Assembly (NCBI GenBank): GCA_045806665.1
Contig: JBJMIW010000410.1
Coordinates: 1 to 12,167 of the forward strand
Direction of reading: 5' to 3'
DNA: 12,167 bases
Source: Actinoallomurus sp045806665
GTDB lineage: Bacteria; Actinomycetota; Actinomycetes; Streptosporangiales; Streptosporangiaceae
The position numbers and the translations under genes are program-made. The number at the start of each line of letters is the position of its first letter. Positions within the stretch are counted from its first letter, which is position 1. The notes below the pieces were generated by a model that did not search any database, was not told the DNA's origin, and worked only from the letters and a program-made list of their open reading frames with translations. Below are positions 6,493-12,167 of the stretch, piece after piece.

Positions 6493-7395
6493 TCAGCGAC
6501 TCCGAGCCAGCGCGGCGGACGGTCCCGGTAGGGCGGCCGGCGTACGGCGGCGGAGGCTGCCGAGGGCGACGCCGCCGACGATGAGGAGGCCCGCGACCAC
6601 GTCCGAGACCGTGAGGTGCTCGCCGAGCACGAGGGCGGCCGAGGACATCCCGAACAGCGGCACGAGCAGCGAGTAGATCGCGACCTGCCCGGCGTCGTAC
6701 CGGCGCAGCAGCGCGCCCCACAGGCCGAACCCGACCAGCGTCGACAGGTAGGCGATGTAGGCGAGCGCGCCCAGGCCACCGGCGGAGATGTGCGCCAGCG
6801 CGTGCAGGTCCGCGTGGGGTCCCTCGAACGTCAGTGACAGGCCGAACAGCGGCAGCGGCGGCACCACGCTGACCCAGACCATGAACCCGAACATGTCCGG
6901 GGGCTGCGCCTTGCGCATGCCGATGTTGGCCAGTCCCCACATGCCCGCCGCGCCGACGCACAAGGCGAACGCGAGCACCGGCCCGCCCTGGCCCAGCGAC
7001 AGGGCGATCACCGCGATCCCGGCGAACGCCACCAGCATGCCCGCGACCTGCGCGTGGCGCATTCGCTCGCCGAGCATCGGCACCGCGAACGCGGCCGTGA
7101 AGAGCGCCTGGGTCTGCAGGACGAGCGACGACAACCCGGCGGGCATCCCCAGGTGCATGGCGATGAACAGCAGGCCGAACTGACCGACGCCGAGGGGCAG
7201 GCCGATGAGCACCAGGCGCCGCCACGGAATCGCCGGCCGCCGGACGAACAGGATCGCGGGGAACGTCGCCGCGACGAACCGCACCGCGGCGAACAGTAGG
7301 GGTGGCAGAGCACCGAGCCCGACGTGGATGACGACGAAGTTGAACCCCCAGATGGCGGCGATCATCACCGCGATCGCAATGTCACGAGGTCTCAT
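6493..7395 (-). CDS. EamA-family (drug/metabolite transporter superfamily) membrane permease
   Basis: This 300-residue integral membrane protein has about ten hydrophobic segments in two EamA repeats (roughly residues 5-135 and 147-285). Signatures include DIAIAVMIAAIWGFNFVVI at the start, the repeat-end LGERMRHAQVAGMLVAFAGI (108-127), and the second-repeat end LGEHLTVSDVVAGLLIVGG. Members export or import small metabolites such as amino acids; the substrate is not predictable here. ATG 7395-7393 gives the natural family start, but GGAGG lies only one base from it, so initiation may be leaderless or use another signal. It heads a minus-strand run with the dapA-like remnant and the LLM gene. 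It is divergent from a LysR regulator, which is a common transporter-regulator pairing. Confidence 0.9.
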   Translation of the reverse strand: MRPRDIAIAVMIAAIWGFNFVVIHVGLGALPPLLFAAVRFVAATFPAILFVRRPAIPWRRLVLIGLPLGVGQFGLLFIAMHLGMPAGLSSLVLQTQALFTAAFAVPMLGERMRHAQVAGMLVAFAGIAVIALSLGQGGPVLAFALCVGAAGMWGLANIGMRKAQPPDMFGFMVWVSVVPPLPLFGLSLTFEGPHADLHALAHISAGGLGALAYIAYLSTLVGFGLWGALLRRYDAGQVAIYSLLVPLFGMSSAALVLGEHLTVSDVVAGLLIVGGVALGSLRRRTPAALPGPSAALARSR

Positions 7396-7421
7396 GCCTC
7401 CGATCGTTACGGCCGCGACCC

Positions 7422-7446
7422 TTTAGGACAAGCGAATGTTCCTTAA
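7422..7446. promoter_or_regulatory. Candidate LysR operator in the divergent intergenic region
   Basis: TTTAGGA (7422-7428) and TCCTTAA (7440-7446) form an inverted repeat, 6 of 7 bases matching, with an 11-base spacer. It lies between the EamA and LysR genes, just upstream of the LysR -10-like TAGCAT. This is the position where LysR-type proteins normally bind to regulate both themselves and the divergent target. Confidence 0.45.
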
Positions 7447-7456
7447 GTCCTCCGTG

Positions 7457-7471
7457 TAGCATGGCTACATG
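7457..7471 (+). promoter_or_regulatory. -10-like element and leaderless start of the LysR gene
   Basis: TAGCAT (7457-7462) fits the actinobacterial TANNNT -10 pattern. Six bases separate it from ATG 7469, and no Shine-Dalgarno precedes the ATG. Transcription would start at or next to the A of the start codon, giving a leaderless mRNA. TGTAGC (7455-7460) and GCTACA (7464-7469) also form a 6-bp inverted repeat over this site. No clear -35 was seen. Confidence 0.5.
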
Positions 7472-8389
7472 CTCGATCTGGAGCGGCTTCGCGCGCTCAA
7501 CGCCGTGGCCACGTACGGTTCCGTCAGCGCCGCGGCCGAGGTCCTGCATGTCACGACCTCCGCCGTCTCCCAGCAGGTGGCCAAGCTGGAGCGGGAGACC
7601 GGGCAGAAGCTCCTGGAGCGGAACGGCCGCGGGGTCCGCCTCACCGACGCGGCGGCGCTCCTCGCCGCGCACGCCGGGCGCATCCTCGCCATGGTCGAGG
7701 CGGCAGAGTCCGACCTGGAGGCCCACCGCGGCGTCGTCGTCGGCGAGCTCGCCGTCGCGGCGTTCCCCACGGCCGCCCGCGGCCTCATGCCCGGCGCGCT
7801 GAACCTGCTCGCCAAGGAGCATCCCCGCCTGACGGTGACGCTGCGCGAACAGGAGCCGCACGCCAGCCTGCCCCTTGCCGTACGCGGCGAGATCGACCTG
7901 GGCATCGTCCAGGACTGGTTCAACGTGCCGCTCGCGATCCCGGACGGCCTGGTGAAGGCGCCGCTGCTCGACGACGTCGCGGACGTGGCGCTCCCCGCCG
8001 ACCATCCGCTCGCCGGCCGCGAGGTGATCGACCTGGCGGACCTGCGCGGGGAGGCGTGGATCGCCCAGTCGGCCGGCGCGATCTGCCGCGACTGGCTGGA
8101 GCACACGCTCCGGACGGCCGGCCTGGAGCCGCGCATCAACCACACCGCCGACGAGTACGCCACGCAGCTCGCCCTGGTCGCCGCCGGCCTGGGGGCCGCC
8201 ATCATCCCCCGCCTGGGCCGCTGCGACGTCCCGCCCGGCGTCCGCATCGTCCCGGTGCGCCCGGCGCTGACCCGCCACGTGTACGGCATCTGGCGGGCGG
8301 AGGCCGCCCGCCGCCCGGCGATCCGCGCGGCCGTCGCCGCCCTCCGCGCTGCGGCCTCGGACACCGCCGGGCCCGGCACGGACGGCTGA
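7469..8389 (+). CDS. LysR-family transcriptional regulator
   Basis: This 306-residue LysR-type DNA-binding regulator has an N-terminal winged helix-turn-helix (residues ~2-60: LDLERLRALNAVATYGSVSA, HVTTSAVSQQVAKLERETG, LERNGRGVRLTDAA), a linker helix, and a periplasmic-binding-protein-like effector domain from about residue 88 (GELAVAAFPTAARGLMP) to ~300. Length and domains are normal. The effector cannot be deduced. It diverges from the EamA transporter across 73 bases holding an inverted repeat, so it most likely controls that transporter and its minus-strand partners as well as itself. The start is chosen from the family N-terminus and the TAGCAT-N6-ATG arrangement; no ribosome binding site is present. 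Confidence 0.93.
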   Translation: MLDLERLRALNAVATYGSVSAAAEVLHVTTSAVSQQVAKLERETGQKLLERNGRGVRLTDAAALLAAHAGRILAMVEAAESDLEAHRGVVVGELAVAAFPTAARGLMPGALNLLAKEHPRLTVTLREQEPHASLPLAVRGEIDLGIVQDWFNVPLAIPDGLVKAPLLDDVADVALPADHPLAGREVIDLADLRGEAWIAQSAGAICRDWLEHTLRTAGLEPRINHTADEYATQLALVAAGLGAAIIPRLGRCDVPPGVRIVPVRPALTRHVYGIWRAEAARRPAIRAAVAALRAAASDTAGPGTDG

Positions 8390-8486
8390 GCTCTGTCTCT
8401 GCCCGCCCGGCATACGTTCGCCGCACCCGCGCCGGGACGCCCTCACGGAGGGTGGCGGACCGTCCTGCCCGGGTAAGGGCGCGAAC

Positions 8487-9059
8487 ATGTGGTCACGAGC
8501 AACGGTCGAAGGAATGCTCGCGGGATTCGTCGGTGCGCTGGCAATGACGGCGAGTGAGAAGCTGGAACAGCGATGGACCCATCGCCCGGACTCCCATGTC
8601 CCGGCGAGGACCCTCGAACGCCTGGTGGGCCTGCCGGAGCACCCCCGGCAGCAGCCGACCTCGCTCAACCTCGCCATGCATCTCAGTCAGGGCATGCTGC
8701 TCGGTGGGCTGCGCGGGGTGATGGCCGCGACGGGGCTGCGCGGTCCCTGGGCGTCCGCGATGTTCGGGGTGGTCCGCCTGACCAACGACCAGATCCTGGA
8801 GAACGCCACCGGGGTCGGTGCTCCTCCATGGACCTGGCCGCGCCGGGAACTCGCCGTGGACCTGCTGCACAAGGGGGTCTACGCCTTTGCGACGGGCATC
8901 GTCGCCGACGCGTTGGCCGCCAGGCACGGCCCCGGCCCCGGACAACGGCACGCGGCCTTGCGCCCGGGACGAGAGGCGGACGTGGGACCGATCACCGGCC
9001 GGCGGGTCCGCCACGCGCCGAGGTCGTCGCGGGCGACTTCGGCAGGCCCGAGAGCCTGA
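8487..9059 (+). CDS. Small putative membrane protein of unknown function, C-terminus possibly altered
   Basis: The conserved-looking part (residues 1-168) opens with a hydrophobic stretch (GMLAGFVGALAMTA, 9-22), followed by a polar segment with DSHVPARTLERLVGLPE (35-51). Further hydrophobic stretches lie near 68-100 and 131-147, and between them is RLTNDQILENATGVGAPP (97-114). It looks like a 3-4-helix membrane protein; I recognise the type from actinomycete genomes but no function is known to me. ATG 8487 has AAGGG seven bases upstream. The last ~20 residues (after ADVGPIT) are Arg/Ser-rich and coincide with an overlapping remnant in another frame. The native stop may therefore have been lost by a rearrangement near 8994-9002. 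Confidence 0.7.
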   Translation: MWSRATVEGMLAGFVGALAMTASEKLEQRWTHRPDSHVPARTLERLVGLPEHPRQQPTSLNLAMHLSQGMLLGGLRGVMAATGLRGPWASAMFGVVRLTNDQILENATGVGAPPWTWPRRELAVDLLHKGVYAFATGIVADALAARHGPGPGQRHAALRPGREADVGPITGRRVRHAPRSSRATSAGPRA

Positions 9060-9165
9060 TCCCCGCCCTGCGCGGGGTCGAGCGGGTGAGTCGCTGACCA
9101 CCGGCGCCCGGATCCTCGAAGTCATGGCCGCCGTCGCCGCCCTCCGCACCGCCGCCGGCGTCTGA
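9002..9165 (+). pseudogene. Gene debris: NmrA/SDR-like fragment and a short oxidoreductase-like tail
   Basis: One frame reads PAGPPRAEVVAGDFGRPESL and continues IPALRGVERV before TGA at 9095-9097. This matches the strand-turn-helix after the nucleotide-binding segment of NmrA-like NAD(P)-binding proteins (VxxGDxxxPESLxxALxGVxRV). Another frame, from about 9088, reads ESLTTGARILEVMAAVAALR followed by TAAGV and TGA at 9163-9165. That looks like the last helix of an oxidoreductase, perhaps Gfo/Idh/MocA, but with low certainty. Neither frame has a start or the rest of a domain. The stretch also overlaps the end of the upstream membrane-protein ORF. Confidence 0.5.
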
Positions 9166-9224
9166 TCCGGGGCCCCACGGGCGGTCGACCGTCGGTCGAG
9201 GAGAGTGGGCGCACCGGGCTCGAT

Positions 9225-9239
9225 TAGCGTGGAGTCATG
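9225..9239 (+). promoter_or_regulatory. -10-like element and likely leaderless start of the second LLM gene
   Basis: TAGCGT (9225-9230) is followed by six bases and ATG 9237, the same spacing as at the LysR gene. GGAG (9231-9234) is only two bases from the ATG, too close for a normal ribosome binding site. Further upstream, CGGTCGA occurs twice (9182-9188 and 9193-9199) and the first copy lies in a 10-bp palindrome (9182-9191), a possible operator. Confidence 0.45.
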
Positions 9240-10157
9240 CTCTTCGGCATCGCGATCCCGCAGTTCTTCGCCGACGGGGAGTTCGACCCGGCCGCGTTCC
9301 GCGCCTACGTGACCCGGGCGGACGAACTCGGCTTCGACAGCGGATGGACCCAGGAGCAGGTCCTCAGTTCGATGCCGATCCTCGGCCCGATCGAGACGAT
9401 GACGTACGCCGCGGCCTGCACCGAACGCCTTCGCCTGGGCTGCGCGGTGTTCGTCAGCACCCTTCACAACCCGCTCCACCTGGCCAAGCACATCAGCACG
9501 CTCGACCAGATGAGCGGGGGCCGACTCGAGGTCGGTGTCGGCACGGGCGGGCGCGGCAGGGCGTTCGGGGCGTTCGGCGTCGACCCGGATACGTTCATCG
9601 CCCGCTTCACCGAGGGCATCCGGCTGATGAAGGCCTGCTGGACGGAGCCGACGATCCTCTTCGACGGACGCTTCTGGCAGTTGCTCGGCGAGAGGATGGA
9701 GCCGAAGCCCTTCCAGAAGCCGTACCCGCCGCTGTGGTTCGGCGGCAGTCACCCCAACGCGGTCCGCCGCGCGGTCCGGTACGGTGACGGGTTCTTCGGC
9801 GCCGGCTCGCAGACCACTGAACAGTTCGCCGACCAGGTGCGGGTCGTACGAGAGACGCTCGCGGAGGACGCCCGGGATCCGCGGGACTTCCGCATCGCCA
9901 AGCGCGTCTACATCGCGGTGGACGACGACGCCGCGCGAGCCCGGCAGCGCATCACCGACGCGCTGAACCGGATGTACGGCCGCCCCGGAGGCGACGACCT
10001 GACGCCCGTGGCGGTCTTCGGCCCGCCGGACCAGTGCGTCAGCGCGCTCCGCGAGGTTGCGGAGGCGGGCGCCGAGATGATCCTGTTCACCCCGCTCTTC
10101 GACCAGGCCGAGCAGATGGAACGCCTCGCCGCCGAGGTCATGCCCCCCCTGTCCTGA
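9237..10157 (+). CDS. LLM-class flavin/F420-dependent oxidoreductase
   Basis: This 306-residue luciferase-like family protein is a probable cytosolic F420- or FMN-dependent oxidoreductase of unknown substrate. Motifs are MLFGIAIPQFF at the start, ADELGFDSGWTQEQ (28-41), SGGRLEVGVGTGGRG (93-107), KPFQKPYPPLWFGGSHPNAV (157-176) and a C-terminal FGPPDQCVSALREVAEAGAE where the barrel closes. Length is normal and no defect is seen. It differs clearly from the minus-strand LLM protein in this window and is not a recent duplicate of it. It stands alone between gene debris and a hairpin directly after its stop. Confidence 0.9.
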   Translation: MLFGIAIPQFFADGEFDPAAFRAYVTRADELGFDSGWTQEQVLSSMPILGPIETMTYAAACTERLRLGCAVFVSTLHNPLHLAKHISTLDQMSGGRLEVGVGTGGRGRAFGAFGVDPDTFIARFTEGIRLMKACWTEPTILFDGRFWQLLGERMEPKPFQKPYPPLWFGGSHPNAVRRAVRYGDGFFGAGSQTTEQFADQVRVVRETLAEDARDPRDFRIAKRVYIAVDDDAARARQRITDALNRMYGRPGGDDLTPVAVFGPPDQCVSALREVAEAGAEMILFTPLFDQAEQMERLAAEVMPPLS

Positions 10158-10172
10158 GGCCGTCCACGGCCT
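10157..10172 (+). terminator. Hairpin touching the stop of the second LLM gene
   Basis: AGGCCGT/ACGGCCT with a two-base centre (10157-10172) begins at the last base of the TGA stop. It is a 6-7 bp GC-rich stem without a T-run. The loop is tight, so support is moderate. Confidence 0.4.
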
Positions 10173-10411
10173 TGGTCACCTGGGCGCCGTACCGAAGTCT
10201 CGGTGATCGCGGGCGACGAGCACCTTTTCGTCCGCATTCACCGCCCGGTCCAGGGCCCATTACCGAGACTTCCGCGCGCCCCCAGGCCCGGGCATGGGGT
10301 GACTCATCGTCGAGGACCGACCGGACGAGAGCACCGGCCCTCACTGCGCGCTCGCCGTGGCCCTTGCCGCGCGATCGGCTTCGGGGGAAGACCCGATCGC
10401 GCGGAGCCCGG
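10158..10411. other. Non-coding interval with several inverted repeats
   Basis: I see no credible gene in these 254 bases. They hold the hairpin after the LLM gene and an 11-bp perfect inverted repeat (GAAGTCTCGGT 10194-10204, ACCGAGACTTC 10262-10272, 57-base spacer). A strong terminator-like hairpin lies next to the ATPase gene. Short reading frames here have no recognisable motif. Confidence 0.6.
10367..10404 (-). terminator. Strong hairpin after the RsbW-like ATPase gene
   Basis: CCGCGCGATCGG (10367-10378) pairs perfectly with CCGATCGCGCGG (10393-10404). Inside, CTTC (10379-10382) pairs with GAAG (10387-10390) around a GGGG loop, leaving a two-base bulge. It starts eight bases past the minus-strand stop and lies between convergent genes, so it may work in both directions. 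Confidence 0.7.
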
Positions 10412-10786
10412 TCATCCGCCGCACCGCGCCCAGACGGTCTTGCCGTCGCTCTCCGCCCGCCAGCCCCACTCGGTGGCGTACGCCTGGACGATGAACAGCC
10501 CACGACCGTCCTCCTCGTCCACCTCGGCGACGCGGATGGCCGGCTCGCCGTCATCGCAATCCCGCACCTCGACAAGTACGGTCCGGTCGCCCGGCCGGCT
10601 GATCGTGAGCTCGAAGACGGCGCCGAGCCGGGCGGCGTTCGACACCAGCTCCGTGGTGATCAGATGCACGTCGTCCAGCAGTTCCGGCAGCGCCCAGTCC
10701 TGCAGCCGTCGCTCGACCGCCAGCCTTGCCATCTTGGCGGCGCCCGGATGCGGCCCCAGCTTGAGGGAGTACGAGTCGGCGGTCAT
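10412..10786 (-). CDS. RsbW-like ATP-binding protein (GHKL/HATPase fold)
   Basis: This 124-residue single-domain protein resembles anti-sigma-factor/serine kinases of the RsbW type, which are very common in actinomycetes. The N-box reads HLITTELVSNAARL with Asn50, the next ATP-lid strand VLVEVRDCDDGEP (70-82), and the G2 region DGRGLFIVQAYATEWGW (93-109). The histidine often found at the end of the N-box (NAVRH) is leucine here. These proteins bind ATP and may sequester a sigma factor or an anti-anti-sigma factor. The partner is not identified. It is divergent from a WhiJ-like regulator, as in abaA/whiJ-type loci. The ATG at 10786-10784 has only a weak AGGG upstream. Confidence 0.9.
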   Translation of the reverse strand: MTADSYSLKLGPHPGAAKMARLAVERRLQDWALPELLDDVHLITTELVSNAARLGAVFELTISRPGDRTVLVEVRDCDDGEPAIRVAEVDEEDGRGLFIVQAYATEWGWRAESDGKTVWARCGG

Positions 10787-10831
10787 GGCCCTGCCTGTCC
10801 GTCACGGGATTCTCGATTCGCGTCTCACTCT

Positions 10832-10874
10832 GTTGTCGTGCGGCTACGCTCGGCAATGGAAGGAGCTCGACAAC
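10832..10874. promoter_or_regulatory. Divergent promoter region with a 7-bp inverted repeat
   Basis: GTTGTCG (10832-10838) and CGACAAC (10868-10874) form a perfect inverted repeat flanking a TACGCT -10-like hexamer (10845-10850), between the ATPase and the XRE gene. It could be an operator of the XRE protein, by position only. Confidence 0.3.
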
Positions 10875-10902
10875 CCCCGACAGCTTCAGCCCGGAGGGCG
10901 AC

Positions 10903-11712
10903 ATGGGATATCGGCGTGAGGTGGACCCGACGGCTTCGGTGGCGGCGCTCTTCGCCCACAAACTACGGAGGTACCGCGACGCCAACGGCTGGACACAGGA
11001 CGCCCTGGCCGACCGCGTCGGCTGCACCGGCGACCTCATCTCGAAGATCGAGACCGCGAAGCGCTCGGCGACGACGTCCATGTCCGAAGACTTCGACCGG
11101 CTGTTCGCCCTCGACGGGTACTTCACCGAGTTGCAGCCTCTGGCCGCGCGCGAACTCGCCCTCGGCTGGTTCCGCCCGTTTCTCGAAGCCGAGGGCACCG
11201 CGTCCTCGATGCACATCTTCGAGCCGATGCTGATCACCGGTCTCCTCCAGAACGAGGACTACGCCCGAGCCGTCCTCACCGCCGGCAACCACCCCGACAA
11301 GGTGGAACAGCTCGTCGCCACCCGCATGGAGCGGCAGCAGATCCTCCGTCGCGACGAGCCCCCGTGGATCGTCCTCCTGCTTGCCGAGTACGCCGTCCGC
11401 CGCAAAGTAGGCGGCCCGGAGGTGATGCGCGCCCAGCTCCAACGCCTCCTAGACGCGATGCAGGAGCCGAACGTCAACATTCAGGTCGTCCCGGAAGAAG
11501 CGCCCGTATACCTGTCCGGAGCCTTCACGATCATGGGCTTCAGGCAGGGCCTGGAGGTTGCCTACGCCGAGACCGCTGGAGGTCTCAGCGATCTCATCAA
11601 AGAGCCCCAGCAGGTCGAGAAGCGTAAGATCAGGTTCGATCTGATTCGCTCCGTGGCAATGCCTGCTCCGGAGTCGGAGAAGCTGATCCGCACGTTTCTG
11701 GAGGACATGTGA
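10903..11712 (+). CDS. XRE-family regulator with DUF5753 domain (WhiJ-like)
   Basis: This is a 269-residue actinomycete regulator. Residues ~12-70 form a helix-turn-helix (LFAHKLRRYRDANGWTQDAL, DRVGCTGDLISKIETAKR). Residues ~85-265 match DUF5753, with WFRPFLEAEGTASSMHIFEP at its start, EPMLITGLLQNEDYARAV and GAFTIMGF further in. WhiJ-like proteins act in development-linked regulation, usually together with a small DUF397/BldB-like protein and sometimes an RsbW-like ATPase, exactly the set found here. ATG 10903 has GGAGGG (10893-10898). The stop (TGA 11710-11712) overlaps the GTG of the DUF397 gene, so the pair is translationally coupled. Confidence 0.92.
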   Translation: MGYRREVDPTASVAALFAHKLRRYRDANGWTQDALADRVGCTGDLISKIETAKRSATTSMSEDFDRLFALDGYFTELQPLAARELALGWFRPFLEAEGTASSMHIFEPMLITGLLQNEDYARAVLTAGNHPDKVEQLVATRMERQQILRRDEPPWIVLLLAEYAVRRKVGGPEVMRAQLQRLLDAMQEPNVNIQVVPEEAPVYLSGAFTIMGFRQGLEVAYAETAGGLSDLIKEPQQVEKRKIRFDLIRSVAMPAPESEKLIRTFLEDM

Positions 11713-11822
11713 CTACCAGCGACTCGGTCTCTCTCCAGTGGCGCAAGAGCAGCCGCAGCGGCGAGGAAGGCGGTCAGTGCGTAGAAGTGGCCGTCGTCGA
11801 AGGGATCCGTGTCACCGCCTGA
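11709..11822 (+). CDS. Truncated DUF397-family (BldB-like) small protein
   Basis: The GTG start at 11709 overlaps the XRE stop (ATGTGA). The 37-residue product is MTTSDSVSLQWRKSSRSGEE followed by GGQCVEVAVVEGIRVTA. WRKSSRSG and QCVEVA are the hallmark N-terminal motifs of DUF397. Family members are usually 60-75 residues and continue with VRDSKDP and an EWxAF helix. Here TGA (11820-11822) follows VTA, and none of the missing half is recognisable in any frame downstream. It is either a degraded partner of the WhiJ-like regulator or an unusually short variant; degradation is more likely. Confidence 0.75.
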   Translation: MTTSDSVSLQWRKSSRSGEEGGQCVEVAVVEGIRVTA

Positions 11823-11915
11823 CCGGCTGACGCGTACCGGGTGTGTCGCGTGTGAGCTGAGCTCGGGGCGCGACCGTTGCCGGGCGGGCGGATCCACGAG
11901 AGCTCGGGCTAGGCC

Positions 11916-12167
11916 GTGGAGCACTGCGTCGGCCCGCTCGGCGTCGGCCCGCTCGGCGTCGGCACACTCATGGTCAAGCCGCTGCGGCACGTCGTGCATG
12001 TGGCCCACCTCGACGAGGCCGAGAGCGCGGCGCTCGGGCCGCTCCTGCGGCGGACGGCGGCGGTGGTCACGGAGGTGGTCCGGCCGGAGCAGGTCTACGT
12101 CTGCCTGTGGTCGCACGCGGGCGGAGTGCCCGGTCACATCCACTTCATCGTGCAGCCGGTCAGCAAG
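11916..12167 (+). CDS. HIT-family protein, N-terminus uncertain, cut by window end
   Basis: The frame is open from 11913 to the window end. It carries LMVKPLRHVVHVAHLDEAES, ALGPLLRRTAAVVTEVVRPE, QVYVCLWSHAGGVPGHIHFI and VQPVSK, which fit histidine-triad (nucleotide-binding hydrolase/transferase) proteins. The triad reads His-Ile-His-Phe-Ile-Val-Gln, so the third histidine is absent; this may be a family variant. Possible starts are GTG 11916 or ATG 11970; neither has a clear ribosome binding site. An in-frame TAG at 11910-11912 stands just before AVEHC, where a tryptophan codon (TGG) would fit the family. The usual upstream part is not in this frame. A 15-bp tandem duplication at 11931-11960 repeats GPLGV. 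It may be a decayed gene. Confidence 0.6.
   Translation, partial: MEHCVGPLGVGPLGVGTLMVKPLRHVVHVAHLDEAESAALGPLLRRTAAVVTEVVRPEQVYVCLWSHAGGVPGHIHFIVQPVSK
11931..11960 (+). repeat. 15-bp perfect tandem duplication
   Basis: GGCCCGCTCGGCGTC occurs twice in a row (11931-11945 and 11946-11960). The duplication keeps the frame and encodes Gly-Pro-Leu-Gly-Val twice in the N-terminal part of the HIT-like frame, just ahead of GTLMVKP. Confidence 0.9.

Noticed and set aside
6221..7225. Apparent N-terminal extension of the minus-strand LLM protein to 655 residues
   Set aside because: The extension is in the wrong frame for the EamA gene and for the dapA-like remnant; the family start MRIGFGAP at 6220 is natural.
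8440..8452. CCCTC-ACG-GAGGG mini hairpin after the LysR gene
   Set aside because: The stem is only five pairs with a three-base loop; too weak to call a terminator.
7382..8677. 431-codon minus-strand frame opposite the LysR gene
   Set aside because: The plus-strand LysR protein is full length with clear helix-turn-helix; the opposite frame has no homology.
10034..11233. 399-codon plus-strand frame over the LLM end, ATPase and XRE gene
   Set aside because: It crosses a stop hairpin, an opposite-strand gene and the XRE gene in another frame; it is composition-driven.
11562..12143. 193-codon minus-strand frame at the right end
   Set aside because: It overlaps the XRE end, DUF397 motifs and HIT motifs on the plus strand and shows no own motif.
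1..12167. CRISPR array, tRNA, rRNA or insertion sequence
   Set aside because: No regularly spaced direct repeats, no tRNA-like cloverleaf and no transposase motif were seen on reading.

Overview
The window is high-GC DNA from an actinomycete. The evidence is GTG and TTG starts, strong G/C third-position bias, a hem gene order known from actinomycetes, a WhiJ/BldB-type regulatory module and two LLM-class (F420-type) oxidoreductases. The mix of families would fit a Streptosporangiales-like genome (Actinomadura/Actinoallomurus relatives), but that placement is inference.

Left part (1-5204, all +): a heme block. It holds the 3' end of hemC, a two-domain hemD (degenerate methyltransferase fused to uroporphyrinogen-III synthase) whose TTG start overlaps the hemC stop, hemB, a small primase/polymerase-like protein with a broken metal motif, and hemL. 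HemL makes 5-aminolevulinate, HemB condenses it to porphobilinogen, HemC polymerises that, and HemD closes the ring. A strong hairpin separates hemC-hemD-hemB from primpol-hemL, which look cotranscribed.

Junction (5205-5300): a hairpin and then a loop-less, perfect 48-bp palindrome separate hemL from a convergent minus-strand block. The palindrome also encodes the last residues of the opposing gene.

Middle (5258-8389): a minus-strand run of an EamA transporter, an internally deleted dapA-like remnant and an LLM oxidoreductase whose ATG overlaps the remnant's stop. A LysR regulator diverges from the transporter. The shared intergenic region holds a 7+7 inverted repeat and a leaderless-type promoter (TAGCAT-N6-ATG) for the LysR gene.

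Right part (8487-10157): a small putative membrane protein, then about 170 bp of gene debris in two frames, then a second LLM oxidoreductase, again with TAGCGT-N6-ATG.

End (10158-12167): 254 bp of non-coding DNA with several inverted repeats, then an RsbW-like ATPase (-) facing away from an XRE/DUF5753 (WhiJ-like) regulator (+). The regulator's stop overlaps a truncated DUF397 (BldB-like) gene. The window ends inside a HIT-family reading frame that carries an in-frame 15-bp tandem duplication and may be decayed at its N-terminus.
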